Source of the DNA: a bacterium
GTDB taxonomy: Bacteria > Bacteroidota > Bacteroidia > Flavobacteriales > Schleiferiaceae
Assembly: GCA_016125155.1 (NCBI GenBank)
Contig: WGMI01000005.1
Location: 62,001 to 126,000, forward strand
DNA length: 64,000 nt
Direction of reading: 5' to 3'
Translations under genes and position numbers: made by a program
Shown here: in pieces, positions 1 to 9,344 of the stretch
How the letters are laid out: every line of letters starts with the position of its first letter
Numbering within the stretch: position 1 is the stretch's first letter
Notes under the pieces: model-generated
What the model saw: the letters and a program-made list of their open reading frames with translations, nothing else
Database searches by the model: none
Told to the model about the DNA's origin: nothing

Positions 1-503
<503 letters not shown>

Positions 504-512
504 CTAGCGCGG

Positions 513-520
513 CAAAGCTA
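513..520 (-). promoter_or_regulatory. Bacteroidota -7 promoter element for proS
   Basis: TAGCTTTG on the minus strand fits the Bacteroidota sigma consensus TAnnTTTG. It is about 45 nt upstream of the proS ATG. No clear -33 TTTG was found. Confidence 0.55.
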
Positions 521-540
521 ATCAAAAGCACCCCCCTACC

Positions 541-1425
541 ATGGCACGCTTGGACTCTCTTTCTCTTCGTTTCGGCCCCTGGGTCGCAGCTCTGGCTTGG
601 GTCGTGTTGTCCTCGTGCGGAGGGAGCTATCATGCCTATCACGCCGATGGGGTCTATCATCGTCCGGTCCCCAAACCCAAGGCGGTGGCGATGGAAAACA
701 CCCGGACTGCAGAGGAAGCGCCCGCACAGGACTACGACTACTACGACCCCAACGCCTCGGTCGACGATTTTCGGCCTTGGGAAGTCCCGGATCGGTTCAA
801 TGCACTGCCCCTGTCGAACCAGTCTGCGTGGAATGTAGGCTTTGGCATGGGATCACCCTATGGTTTTGGCTGTTTGGGACCTTCATGGAACACGGGTTGG
901 GGCTATGGAGGCATGTACGACCCTTGGTACAATCCGTGGAATGATCCTTTCAATAACCCCTGGAACAACCCCTGGAACAATCCCTGGAACGGGCCCGGAT
1001 TCGGCAACGGATGGGGCTATCCGGGATGGGGCTATCCCGGATGGGGCGGCGGATACTATGGTCCGGGTTTTGGCTCGGGAGATGTACTGAGGCCCATTGG
1101 TCAACCGGTCAACATGCCTCGTCCCAACCGCAGTGGTTCCCCTTCAACCGGAGGAACCCCGACCCCGGCAGGACGTATGCGGAGACAACCTGTTGAAGTG
1201 CCCCAGGCCCCGGCATCCGAAAAACCCACTTGGCGAAGAGAACTGGAAGACCTGTTTACCCCAACCGAAATCCCGGGTAGGCCGTCGCGGTCGTGGGAAC
1301 CCGCTCAGGCGCCTCCCTCACGGACGCCCCGGGGCAGATCGGATGCGCCTTCTCGTCCGGCTCCCTCTGGGGGTGGTGGGCGCAGTGGCGGTACGCCTTC
1401 TTCACCCAGCCCCCGTACGCGGTGA
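541..1425 (+). CDS. Putative lipoprotein rich in Trp/Asn/Pro/Gly
   Basis: Function not recognised. The 294-residue protein has an N-terminal hydrophobic stretch ending in a lipobox-like VVLSSC, with Cys26 as the likely lipidated residue, so it is probably an outer-membrane or periplasmic lipoprotein. The middle (about residues 100-185) is low-complexity, with NPWN repeated several times followed by GYPGWGYPGWGGGYYGPGFG. The C-terminal third is Pro/Ser/Arg-rich and looks disordered. Its stop overlaps the likely GTG start of the next gene (GTGA), which implies translational coupling to the FadL-like barrel protein. Similar low-complexity lipoproteins occur across Bacteroidota, but no role is assigned. 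Confidence 0.75.
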   Translation: MARLDSLSLRFGPWVAALAWVVLSSCGGSYHAYHADGVYHRPVPKPKAVAMENTRTAEEAPAQDYDYYDPNASVDDFRPWEVPDRFNALPLSNQSAWNVGFGMGSPYGFGCLGPSWNTGWGYGGMYDPWYNPWNDPFNNPWNNPWNNPWNGPGFGNGWGYPGWGYPGWGGGYYGPGFGSGDVLRPIGQPVNMPRPNRSGSPSTGGTPTPAGRMRRQPVEVPQAPASEKPTWRRELEDLFTPTEIPGRPSRSWEPAQAPPSRTPRGRSDAPSRPAPSGGGGRSGGTPSSPSPRTR

Positions 1426-2876
1426 GCGGGTTCCACGGTACGCTCCTTTCGCTGTGGCTCGGGAGTTTTGTGTTGTGTTTCTCCTCTCCGTCTCGGGCAC
1501 AGAGTTTTGAAGAAAGCCTGTTGTTTGCGGCCCCCGGCATTGAAGGAGGGCCGCGCTATGTCGCGATGAGCGGGGCCTTTCATGCGCTTGGAGGAGACAT
1601 GAGCTCGATTGTCGACAATCCTGCGGGGGCAGCGGTGTTTCTCCACGGTCGGCTCGACATCGCTCTGGGCATTACCGGGAGTCAAACCCGATCGAATTAT
1701 TGGAATCGGAGTCTCGACGGTTCAGAAACCGATGTGGCGTTCCCCTTGATCGGGATCAATACTTCGTTCGATTGGGGAACCGACCCGCAAAAAAAGTGGT
1801 TTTTTGGGATGGTCCTGAAACGCGAACTCGGCTTCGACGAGCAGATTGAAATCGAAGGGGTCAATCCCAACAGCTCGATTATCGATGCATGGATCGATCA
1901 ATCGAACGGCACCCCTCCCGCCCAGTTGCTCAACCAAGGTTTGCTCTACGAGCGCATGGCGTGGGAAACCTTTCTGACTGATGTGGTCGACAGTGCGAAC
2001 TGGGGATATTCCTCGTTTGCCACAGGGCTCGATCTCAATCAACGCTATTCGGAATCCCGCAGCGGCCAAAGGAGCGTTTTGCAGTTCCACTTGGCTGGCA
2101 GCCATGACCATCGTTGGTTCTATGGGGTAGGCATCGGAATACCATTGCTTTCTTATCGGCAACAATGGCGGTATGCCGAATCGGGATTCGACGGCAACAG
2201 CCTGATTGATCGCTTTGATATGCTCGAAGAATACCAGCTCGATGCCGTCGGGTTCAACCTGAATGTGGGGATGATTTATCGACCTGTAGAGTCTTTTCGG
2301 GTGTCGGCCAGCTACCGCAGCCCGAGTTGGTATGCGTCGAACGCCTCTTTTGTGACCGATCTGGAAACCGCGTTTCGAGACGGAGGCCCCAACGCATTCA
2401 CTTCGTATTTCAACGAACAAATCGAATACGCCTTGACCGCTCCTCAAAAGGTGGGATTGGGAGTGGCTTATGTCTACAAAGACCGGGGGTTGTTGTCGTT
2501 CGGTTATGAAGCCACCGACCCTTCTCACCTCAAAGTGCGCGGGCGTGGATTTTCGCTCGAAGGACTCGAGCAGAACCTCTCAGACCGACTCCAATGGACC
2601 CAGCAATTCCGGCTCGGAGGAGAATTTCTAGTGGGGCATTGGTCGGTTCGGGGGGGGTATGCCTATACCGAATCGACGGATCAGTTTTTGGACCGAAGCC
2701 TTCGATCATATTCGCTGGGCTTGGGATACGACTTTGGCGGAAGTTGGATCGACTTGGGATGGTCCCACCAGCGCGGGGCGGGTCAACTTGAATTGTACAG
2801 CCCGGCATATACCCCTCCGGCCGAACTCGAACGGAGTCGTCAGGGGTTTGTCTTGGGCGCGGGTTTGGCTTTCTGA
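1422..2876 (+). CDS. OmpP1/FadL-like outer-membrane beta-barrel protein
   Basis: Predicted outer-membrane protein of 484 residues. After a signal peptide ending SPSRAQ, the mature N-terminus has the pattern of Bacteroidota OmpP1/FadL-type proteins: a stretch like GGPRYVAMSGAFHALGGD followed by SSIVDNPAGAA. The rest shows alternating aromatic/polar strands and ends in GLAF, typical of a barrel terminus. The start chosen is GTG 1422, which overlaps the preceding stop by 4 nt and leaves the signal peptide at the N-terminus. The first ATG in frame (1293) would put 43 unrelated residues before it. FadL proteins import hydrophobic molecules (family knowledge); the substrate here is unknown. Confidence 0.8.
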   Translation: MSGFHGTLLSLWLGSFVLCFSSPSRAQSFEESLLFAAPGIEGGPRYVAMSGAFHALGGDMSSIVDNPAGAAVFLHGRLDIALGITGSQTRSNYWNRSLDGSETDVAFPLIGINTSFDWGTDPQKKWFFGMVLKRELGFDEQIEIEGVNPNSSIIDAWIDQSNGTPPAQLLNQGLLYERMAWETFLTDVVDSANWGYSSFATGLDLNQRYSESRSGQRSVLQFHLAGSHDHRWFYGVGIGIPLLSYRQQWRYAESGFDGNSLIDRFDMLEEYQLDAVGFNLNVGMIYRPVESFRVSASYRSPSWYASNASFVTDLETAFRDGGPNAFTSYFNEQIEYALTAPQKVGLGVAYVYKDRGLLSFGYEATDPSHLKVRGRGFSLEGLEQNLSDRLQWTQQFRLGGEFLVGHWSVRGGYAYTESTDQFLDRSLRSYSLGLGYDFGGSWIDLGWSHQRGAGQLELYSPAYTPPAELERSRQGFVLGAGLAF

Positions 2877-2921
2877 AGACGGCAAAACCAGTCTTTGGGC
2901 GTTTTTCGCGATTATTGGACT

Positions 2922-5900
2922 ATGAAACGCCGAACCCCCTCATTGGCCGGAATGGCCTTGTTGTGTCTTTTCGTTCTACAGAGCCCACTCCAAGCCCAGA
3001 AGTCCGAGAAAAAAGCCCGCTCCAAAACAGAAAAAACCCCGGAACCCGCTGCATTGAAGGGCATGGAGCTCCGGTCGATCGGTCCGGCGCTCACCTCGGG
3101 GCGGATTTCGGACATCGCCGTTGATCCCGTCCATTCAAACTGCTATTACGTAGCCGCAGCTTCGGGGGGCGTCTGGAAAACCGACAACAACGCCGCAACG
3201 TGGACCCCGATCTTCGATGGGCAAACCTCGTTTTCCATCGGCTGTGTAGCCCTGGATCCGCACGATCCGCACTCGGTTTGGGTGGGGACAGGCGAAAACA
3301 ACAACCAACGCTCGGTGGCCTATGGCGATGGGGTGTATCGCTCCAAAGACGGAGGCAAGAGCTGGAACAACGTCGGGCTTGGTCAAAGCGAACACATCGG
3401 TCAGATCTCCTTTCATCCGCGGCGCTCGGGCGAGGTTTGGGTGGCTGCTTATGGTCCACTCTGGAAGGCCGGGGGCGAGCGGGGGCTGTACCGAAGCACA
3501 GACGACGGTCTCACTTGGGAACGCAAACACTTTGTCGACGACCATACGGGGTTTAACGAGGTGCACTTTCACCCAGAACGACCAGAATGGATGTATGCCA
3601 CGGCGCATCAGCGCCGCCGGGCCGTGCACACCTATATGGGCGCGGGTCCGGGATCGGGGCTGTATCGCTCTAAGGACGGGGGCTCCACCTGGGAAAAAGT
3701 CGGTGGAGGGCTGCCTTCGGGCGATCTGGGCCGTCTGAGTCTGGCCATTAGCCCTGCGCGTCCGGACCGGATGTACTTGCTTGTCGAAGGAAAAGGCACC
3801 TACCGCACCGACGATGCCGGCGCCTCCTGGACCCAAGCGAGCAACCATTATACCGCAGGGAACTACTACGCCGAACTCGTTCCCGACCCGGTCAATCCCG
3901 ACGTGGTCTATTCGATGGACACCTACGCCCAAGTGAGCCGAGATGGAGGCAAGAGTTTTGAGACCTTGGGCGAAGAAAACAAACACGTCGACAACCACGC
4001 GCTGTGGATTGATCCCTCCAACCCAGAACACCTGCGAATGGGCTGCGACGGGGGGTTGTACACCAGCTACGACGGTGGCAAAAACTGGCACTTTGCCGCG
4101 AATTTGCCGATCACCCAGTTCTACCGCATCAGCACGGACAATGCGTTGCCCTTCTACAACGTCTACGGAGGCACCCAAGACAACTTTAGTTTGAAGGGAC
4201 CGTCCCAAACGCTTTCCCAGCATGGAGCGCTGAACTCGGACTGGACGGTGACCAATACGGGCGATGGATTCGAAACCCGGGTCGATCCCCTCGACGAACA
4301 CATTGTCTATGCCCAAAGCCAATACGGAGGGTTGGTGCGCTTTGACGCCCGCACCGGGGAGCAACTCAACATCAAACCGCTTGAAGCCGAAGGCGAGCCA
4401 GCGAACCGATGGAATTGGGACGCTCCGTTGGTGTTGAGCCCGCACAACCCCAAACGGCTCTATTTTGCCGCCCAGCGGGTGTATATGAGCCCCGATCAAG
4501 GCCAATCGTGGAAAGTCCTCAGCGGAGATTTGAGCCGAAATCTCGATCGAAACCAAATCGAAACCATGGGCTTTTGGCCCGCTCGGACGGTTGCTCGGCA
4601 TCAGAGTACCTCGTTTTACGGAAACATTACGGCCTTGGACGAATCACCCCTTGCCGAAGGGCTGCTGTACGCAGGTTCCGACGATGGACGCCTCCACCGG
4701 CTCGACCCGGGAACGAACGACTGGAAAGAATTGGCCCTGCCTACTGGGTTGCCCGAACGCGCCTATGTACAAGGGCTGTGGTGTTCCAAAACCCAGACAG
4801 ATCGGGTGTATTTGGCCATCAACCTTCACAAAACCGGCGATTTTACCCCGCATTTGTACAAGAGCGACAACCGGGGCGCCCGCTGGCAGTTGATCAACAC
4901 GGGTTTGCCCTCAAGGGGTTCGGTCTACAGCTTTGCCGAAGACCCTGTCCAATCTGACCTGGTATTTTGCGGAACCGAATTCGGGCTGTTCGCGAGCTGG
5001 AATGGAGGACAGAGTTGGAAAAAGCTCGAAGAGGGACTGCCGCCTATCGCCGTTAAGGACCTCGAAATTCAGGCGCGCGAAGCCGATTTGGTCGTGGGCA
5101 CTTTTGGCCGGGGAATCTACCTCCTCGATGACTACACGCCTCTGCGCGAAATGGCCGAAGCAGAAGGCAAAGACCATGTTTTTGCCATCGCTCCCGCCCT
5201 CGTCTACGAACCCTCGTTGCCCATGGGCTATCCCGGGGGTGGTTTTCAGGGAGCCTCGCTCTTTCGTTCAGAAAACCCGGTGCCTGGGGTGGTGGTTACG
5301 GTGCAGTTGATAGAGATTCCCAAAACGCTCAAGGCAGAGCGCGAAGCCCGAGAGGACGAAAACCGCAAAGCCGGCAAACCCATACCCGACCCCACAGCCG
5401 AAGATCTCCGCGAAGAAGCCACGGAATGGGCACCCGATGTGTTGTTGGTATTTGCCGACGAACGGGGCGTAGAAGTAGGACGCAAGGTCTACAAGGCTCG
5501 TGAAGGACTGCAACGCCTACATTGGGAAGCCCGTTTTCAAAAGCCCGGCAGTTTGATTCGAGAAGAAGGGATCCCCGCTTATCGGGAAGGAGGCCTGCTA
5601 CCCCAGGGCAACTACAAGGTGTCTGTGTTTCTGCGCCATCGAGAAGGCGACCGCCTTATCGGGATTCGCCCCTTTCAGATCGAGCATCTTCCCCAAGGCA
5701 GTTTTGCCCCTGAACCCGCTTCGCTTTCGGCCTTCAGACTTGCGGTCTATGCCCAGGGAAAAGCCCTGCGTTCGGCGCAAAAAAAGCTCAACCTCTGCCA
5801 AAGCGAAATCGAACGGATGCGTACAGCCGTTTCGGTGATTCAGGCCGCCGAACCCGAGCTCAAAACCCTGTTGGTATCCTTGCACGAAAAACTCGATCAA

Positions 5901-6173
5901 ATCGAAGCCCAACTCAACGGCGAAGGTCGATTGGCCGAATTGCAACAGCCCATCCCCCCCGGATTGACCGATGTCTACTATGCCGCGGTCGATGGACTCG
6001 ACCGGCAGTACTCACCCCCTACCGAAACCCAGGTGCGCGCGCTCGAGCGCTTCGAACGCCAATTGCCCCGTCTTGTAAACGAATTGGGGCGGTGGCAGGC
6101 AGAGCTCAAACCCCTGTATGACCGATTGGTAGAGCTGGGCATGGATCCGACCCCTTCTCTGTTTTCGAACTAA
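2922..6173 (+). CDS. Exported VPS10/sortilin-like BNR-repeat protein
   Basis: 1083-residue secreted protein. The ATG at 2922 gives a signal peptide ending LQSPLQAQ; an ATG at 2895 would add nine residues. Residues 50-740 contain repeated BNR/Asp-box motifs of the S/T-x-D-x-G-x-T/S-W type, such as SKDGGKSW, STDDGLTW, SKDGGSTW, SPDQGQSW and SWNGGQSW. This indicates one or two beta-propellers of the sortilin/VPS10 type. The remaining C-terminal part includes a helical region around residues 930-1060. Such proteins are often annotated as glycosyl hydrolases, but the Asp-box is structural and no catalytic residues were identified. It follows the FadL-like gene by 45 nt and probably shares its transcript. 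Confidence 0.85.
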   Translation: MKRRTPSLAGMALLCLFVLQSPLQAQKSEKKARSKTEKTPEPAALKGMELRSIGPALTSGRISDIAVDPVHSNCYYVAAASGGVWKTDNNAATWTPIFDGQTSFSIGCVALDPHDPHSVWVGTGENNNQRSVAYGDGVYRSKDGGKSWNNVGLGQSEHIGQISFHPRRSGEVWVAAYGPLWKAGGERGLYRSTDDGLTWERKHFVDDHTGFNEVHFHPERPEWMYATAHQRRRAVHTYMGAGPGSGLYRSKDGGSTWEKVGGGLPSGDLGRLSLAISPARPDRMYLLVEGKGTYRTDDAGASWTQASNHYTAGNYYAELVPDPVNPDVVYSMDTYAQVSRDGGKSFETLGEENKHVDNHALWIDPSNPEHLRMGCDGGLYTSYDGGKNWHFAANLPITQFYRISTDNALPFYNVYGGTQDNFSLKGPSQTLSQHGALNSDWTVTNTGDGFETRVDPLDEHIVYAQSQYGGLVRFDARTGEQLNIKPLEAEGEPANRWNWDAPLVLSPHNPKRLYFAAQRVYMSPDQGQSWKVLSGDLSRNLDRNQIETMGFWPARTVARHQSTSFYGNITALDESPLAEGLLYAGSDDGRLHRLDPGTNDWKELALPTGLPERAYVQGLWCSKTQTDRVYLAINLHKTGDFTPHLYKSDNRGARWQLINTGLPSRGSVYSFAEDPVQSDLVFCGTEFGLFASWNGGQSWKKLEEGLPPIAVKDLEIQAREADLVVGTFGRGIYLLDDYTPLREMAEAEGKDHVFAIAPALVYEPSLPMGYPGGGFQGASLFRSENPVPGVVVTVQLIEIPKTLKAEREAREDENRKAGKPIPDPTAEDLREEATEWAPDVLLVFADERGVEVGRKVYKAREGLQRLHWEARFQKPGSLIREEGIPAYREGGLLPQGNYKVSVFLRHREGDRLIGIRPFQIEHLPQGSFAPEPASLSAFRLAVYAQGKALRSAQKKLNLCQSEIERMRTAVSVIQAAEPELKTLLVSLHEKLDQIEAQLNGEGRLAELQQPIPPGLTDVYYAAVDGLDRQYSPPTETQVRALERFERQLPRLVNELGRWQAELKPLYDRLVELGMDPTPSLFSN

Positions 6174-6181
6174 ATCCGACC

Positions 6182-6526
6182 ATGCATCCCGACGTCGCGG
6201 CCTACCACGCCGGTTTTGAAGGCGAAATCCGCCTTCGATTGGACAAACTGCACCAATGCCTTGTGGACTGGCATCCCGATGCCGAGCACTGTCTGCGTTA
6301 TGGAATCCCCACTTTTCGGGTCAGGGGGCGAAATCGGGTGCACTATGCGGCTTTTGCCAAACATCTGGGATTGTATCCCGGTCCCGAGGCACTGCGGGCT
6401 TTGGCCCCACAATTGGCCGGTTGGAAACACTCTAAAGGGGCCGTTCAATTCCCGCACCACCAACCCCTTCCCTGGTCCTTGATCGAAGATTTGGTGCGGT
6501 GGGAACCGCGGGGCGCAGACGAATAG
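6182..6526 (+). CDS. DUF1801-family small protein
   Basis: Cytosolic protein of 114 residues resembling the DUF1801 (YdhG-like) family: a helical N-terminus, then CLRYGIPTFRVRG, a strand HYAAFAKHLGLYPG, and a C-terminal KGAVQFPHHQPLPWSLIEDLVRW typical of the family's end. The biochemical role is unknown. It starts 8 nt after the stop of the VPS10-like gene, so it is probably the last gene of that transcript. Confidence 0.8.
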   Translation: MHPDVAAYHAGFEGEIRLRLDKLHQCLVDWHPDAEHCLRYGIPTFRVRGRNRVHYAAFAKHLGLYPGPEALRALAPQLAGWKHSKGAVQFPHHQPLPWSLIEDLVRWEPRGADE

Positions 6527-7158
6527 GACGCCATGCCATGACCCTCGGGATTCCCTTCAGCGGACCCTCTGAGTGTTCCAACGACCGAACGCCTATGGCA
6601 CATCGAGGTTTGCTGAACGGGTGTTGTGGTGTCTTGGGTCTCGATCCGGGCGCGCTGAACGGATCCCCTCCGGAGTCATTGGGGCTTCCGCATACTTCGT
6701 TGGATTGGTGCGATTATAACGTAGTGGGTTCCTTCGCGCACAACCGAGGTCGCCTTGCGAAATTGTGGGTCCTCGTCCGCAATCCGAAAAGAGAATGACC
6801 CAAAACAATACCCGGTATCATCGCGCTATGGGGGATTGGCCGCACAGAGGTTGTATCCTTCCCTGAAACGCCTTTCGCTGAGCATTGCGCTTTTGACCCC
6901 ATCCGGGTTCTGTGCCCCTCGAAACCTGAATCGACGTAACCAGCACAATCGCGCAAACCCTCCTGGAGTTCACCCTTGGGCCAGCGACTACGGCAAACGG
7001 TCTATTTACCGTACTAGGGAAATTTTACTCGCACTCAATCAGGGAGATATAAAAATTTTAGAACTATGTTTCACAAAGTACCAAATTACACATATATATT
7101 TGCATTGTGATGTACCAAAAACTCCATAGTTCCTTCATAATTCAAAACCCGACCCGAC
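6527..7158. other. Intergenic region without a recognisable gene
   Basis: About 630 bases. Open frames here (for example plus-strand 6755-7129) have no protein-like composition and no recognisable motif. The last 150 bases are markedly AT-rich and hold the promoter of the PadR gene. The octamer GTACCAAA occurs there twice, at 7078-7085 and 7112-7119, on either side of the -7 element, which could be a regulator site. Confidence 0.5.
7095..7102 (+). promoter_or_regulatory. Bacteroidota -7 promoter element for padR-pspC
   Basis: TATATTTG matches TAnnTTTG inside an AT-rich stretch 57 nt before the PadR start. A TTTC about 22 nt upstream is a weak -33 candidate. GTACCAAA repeats flank the element and may bind the PadR protein (inference). 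Confidence 0.6.
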
Positions 7159-7503
7159 ATGGCGCCTGAAAACAATTCGGCCCAAATGCGGAAAGGGGTG
7201 CTCGAACTCTGCATCCTCGCTTCCCTCGACCGAGCCCCCTCCTATGTGCCCGACCTCATTGCCGACTTTCAACAATCGGGACTGAGCGTGGTCGAAGGGA
7301 CCCTCTATCCGCTGCTCACCCGGCTTAAAAACGCCGAACTGCTGACCTACCAATGGGAAGAGTCACGCTCGGGACCTCCGCGCAAGTACTACCGCCTCAC
7401 CGACGAAGGCCGCCGCGCCCTTCTTGAACACCGACAATCTTGGGACGAATTGGTCCAAGCCGTACACCTGATTCTCAACCCTCAAACTCGCAAGGCAGAA
7501 TGA
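7159..7503 (+). CDS. PadR-family transcriptional regulator
   Basis: 114-residue winged-helix repressor of the short PadR type. It shows the family hallmarks: MRKGVLELCILASL at the start of the domain, the recognition region VVEGTLYPLLTRLKNAELL around residues 38-56, and the wing SRSGPPRKYYRLTDEGRR around 68-86. Its stop overlaps the start of the PspC-domain gene (ATGA), so the two are co-translated. PadR proteins commonly repress their own operon; the promoter 57 nt upstream with flanking direct repeats is consistent with that. Confidence 0.93.
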   Translation: MAPENNSAQMRKGVLELCILASLDRAPSYVPDLIADFQQSGLSVVEGTLYPLLTRLKNAELLTYQWEESRSGPPRKYYRLTDEGRRALLEHRQSWDELVQAVHLILNPQTRKAE

Positions 7504-9260
7504 AACGGATCGAACACATCAATCTGGCCGGCTTCGCCTTTAAATTGGACGAGGACGCCGCGCTCCGCCTTCAGCAATACCTCGACGGAATCAAACGAGC
7601 CGTCGCCGACCCCTTCGAACGCCAAGAGGTGTTGAGCGATGTCGAAGCCCGTCTGGTCGAACTCTTCCAAGAGGCTTTGGGCGGCAAGCGCGAAGTCGTC
7701 GACATGGCCGATGTCGAGAAGGCCGTGGGCATTCTCGGTTTGCCTGAGGACTTTCAGCTCAGAGACGAAGCCGCAGCCCCCGAACAGACGGCTTCGGGAA
7801 ACGAACCCTGGGAAAAAGGCTGGAAGAGGCTATACCGCAACCCCGACGACAAAATCATTGGGGGTGTTTGCGGGGGCATAGCGGCCTACTTCGCCATCGA
7901 CCCCTTGTGGATTCGACTCGCCTTTGCGGCGGGTTTGTTTATCGGATTTGGTCTGCCCCTGTATTTCATTTTGTGGATTGTTATGCCCATGGCCCGCACC
8001 ACCGCCCAAAAATTGGAAATGCGGGGGTACGCCGCTACGGTGGCCAACATTCGCCGCTTTGTTCAAGACGAAGCCTCGATACGCGCCCGTCCTGATGCGG
8101 GTGGGCCCCGGCCCCTCGACCGACCCAAGAATTTCTTGACCGAGGTGTTCGCCTTTTTGGGCCAATTGCTGCAGGCGACTGTCAAGGCCGTTGGGCGAAT
8201 TCTCGGCTGGATGCTCGTCGCGTTTGGCTTGTTCGCCCTGCTCCTGTTCTTTGCGTGGATTTCGGGGTCGATGTACACCGACGGTGGGCGCATCAGTTCC
8301 GAACAAGTCCACACCTTTCTCGGAATTATGAGCTCGGACGCCACCCAACGTTGGGGCGTCTACCTCGGGCTTTTCTTGTTCCTCGGGGTTCCGGCGCTCT
8401 ATGCCTTGGCTGTGTTGATCCGCACCGTACTCAAACTCCCCAAACTCGATCTTCGGATACGCACAGGAGTATTCATCAGCTTTGTCGCAGGCATTCTCTT
8501 GACTGGTTTGAGCGCTTCGAGTTGGTTCGCTTCGCTTCAGGAAGAAGACCGCGTGGTCTCCGTTAAAAACCTGAATCCAGAGGTTCGCCGTTGGACCTTG
8601 GAATCGAGCGCCATGAGCACTGAGGCCGATGTGCGGATCGAAATGAACGAACGCGATTTTTCGGTCCTTGTCGAAGGAGACAGCGTGCAGTTGGGCTGGG
8701 TCGAACTGAGCATTGCCGCCTCAGACGATGCGCAGGCCGTCCTGCGCACCACCGTCGAAGCCCACGGCTATTCTGAAAAAAATGCGAGAGACAACGCCCG
8801 TATGTTGCGTTACACCCCCAAGGTAAACGACTCTACGCTCTTTTTGCCCTCGCACTACACCCTGGCACCGGGTACTCCTTTCCGTTTGCAATACGTCCGC
8901 CACCAATTGCTCTTGCCCCAAGGCACCGAGGTGCGCATCGGGACCAGCATGGCCCGATTATTGGCTCCAATCCCCAACAACAGCTTATTGCACGAAGAAG
9001 AAATGGCCGGCCACCTTTGGCGGGTCGGCGCACAAGGCCTCGAATGCCTCGATTGCGCCCCGGAAGAACTCGACAGCGATCCCTTCCAAACCCGGGGCGA
9101 TGCGTCCGATTCGGCCGAAGAACGCGCCTGGGAAGAACTCCGCACCATTCCCGAGCGGGCACCCCAATCGGACCAAGGCGAAAGAGAAACCTCAGATGCC
9201 CGGCGCAATCTGCTGAGGAATCCGATCACCGGATTGTCGATGCTGAAGAAAATCTGGTAA
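7500..9260 (+). CDS. PspC-domain inner-membrane protein
   Basis: 586 residues, starting at the ATG overlapping the PadR stop; an upstream ATG at 7440 would lie inside padR. Residues 1-90 form the soluble N-terminal region common in Bacteroidota PspC proteins (LAGFAFKLDEDAALRLQQYL, then DVEARLVELFQ and VEKAVGILGLPEDF). Residues 105-170 are the PspC domain (RNPDDKIIGGVCGGIAAYF and a membrane hairpin). Three further membrane spans follow at roughly 230-365, then a periplasmic C-terminal domain of about 200 residues. PspC is linked to envelope stress in proteobacteria; in Bacteroidota the PadR-PspC pair is common but its trigger is poorly known. A terminator hairpin follows. Confidence 0.9.
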   Translation: MKRIEHINLAGFAFKLDEDAALRLQQYLDGIKRAVADPFERQEVLSDVEARLVELFQEALGGKREVVDMADVEKAVGILGLPEDFQLRDEAAAPEQTASGNEPWEKGWKRLYRNPDDKIIGGVCGGIAAYFAIDPLWIRLAFAAGLFIGFGLPLYFILWIVMPMARTTAQKLEMRGYAATVANIRRFVQDEASIRARPDAGGPRPLDRPKNFLTEVFAFLGQLLQATVKAVGRILGWMLVAFGLFALLLFFAWISGSMYTDGGRISSEQVHTFLGIMSSDATQRWGVYLGLFLFLGVPALYALAVLIRTVLKLPKLDLRIRTGVFISFVAGILLTGLSASSWFASLQEEDRVVSVKNLNPEVRRWTLESSAMSTEADVRIEMNERDFSVLVEGDSVQLGWVELSIAASDDAQAVLRTTVEAHGYSEKNARDNARMLRYTPKVNDSTLFLPSHYTLAPGTPFRLQYVRHQLLLPQGTEVRIGTSMARLLAPIPNNSLLHEEEMAGHLWRVGAQGLECLDCAPEELDSDPFQTRGDASDSAEERAWEELRTIPERAPQSDQGERETSDARRNLLRNPITGLSMLKKIW

Positions 9261-9300
9261 TCGTCCTGCTGGCAGCAGGTACCTATGGTTTTCAAACGAA

Positions 9301-9324
9301 AAAAGCCGGGCTGCCCCGGCTTTT
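9301..9324. terminator. Bidirectional terminator between the pspC-type gene and mdh
   Basis: Perfect 10-bp stem with a CTGC loop (AAAAGCCGGG / CCCGGCTTTT). The T-run reads correctly on both strands, so it serves the two convergent genes. Confidence 0.9.
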
Positions 9325-9344
9325 ACTGTTCCGCGCACATCACA

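Noticed and set aside
3135-4601. 488-codon minus-strand ORF across the VPS10/BNR gene
   Set aside because: Opposite strand of a clear gene with Asp-box repeats; composition is not protein-like and no motif was seen. GC-rich codon use keeps the antisense frame open.
6499-7129. ORFs 6499-6798 and 6755-7129 as possible accessory genes or a pseudogene
   Set aside because: No domain, no hydrophobic pattern, unnatural composition; no stretch resembles a broken copy of a known family.
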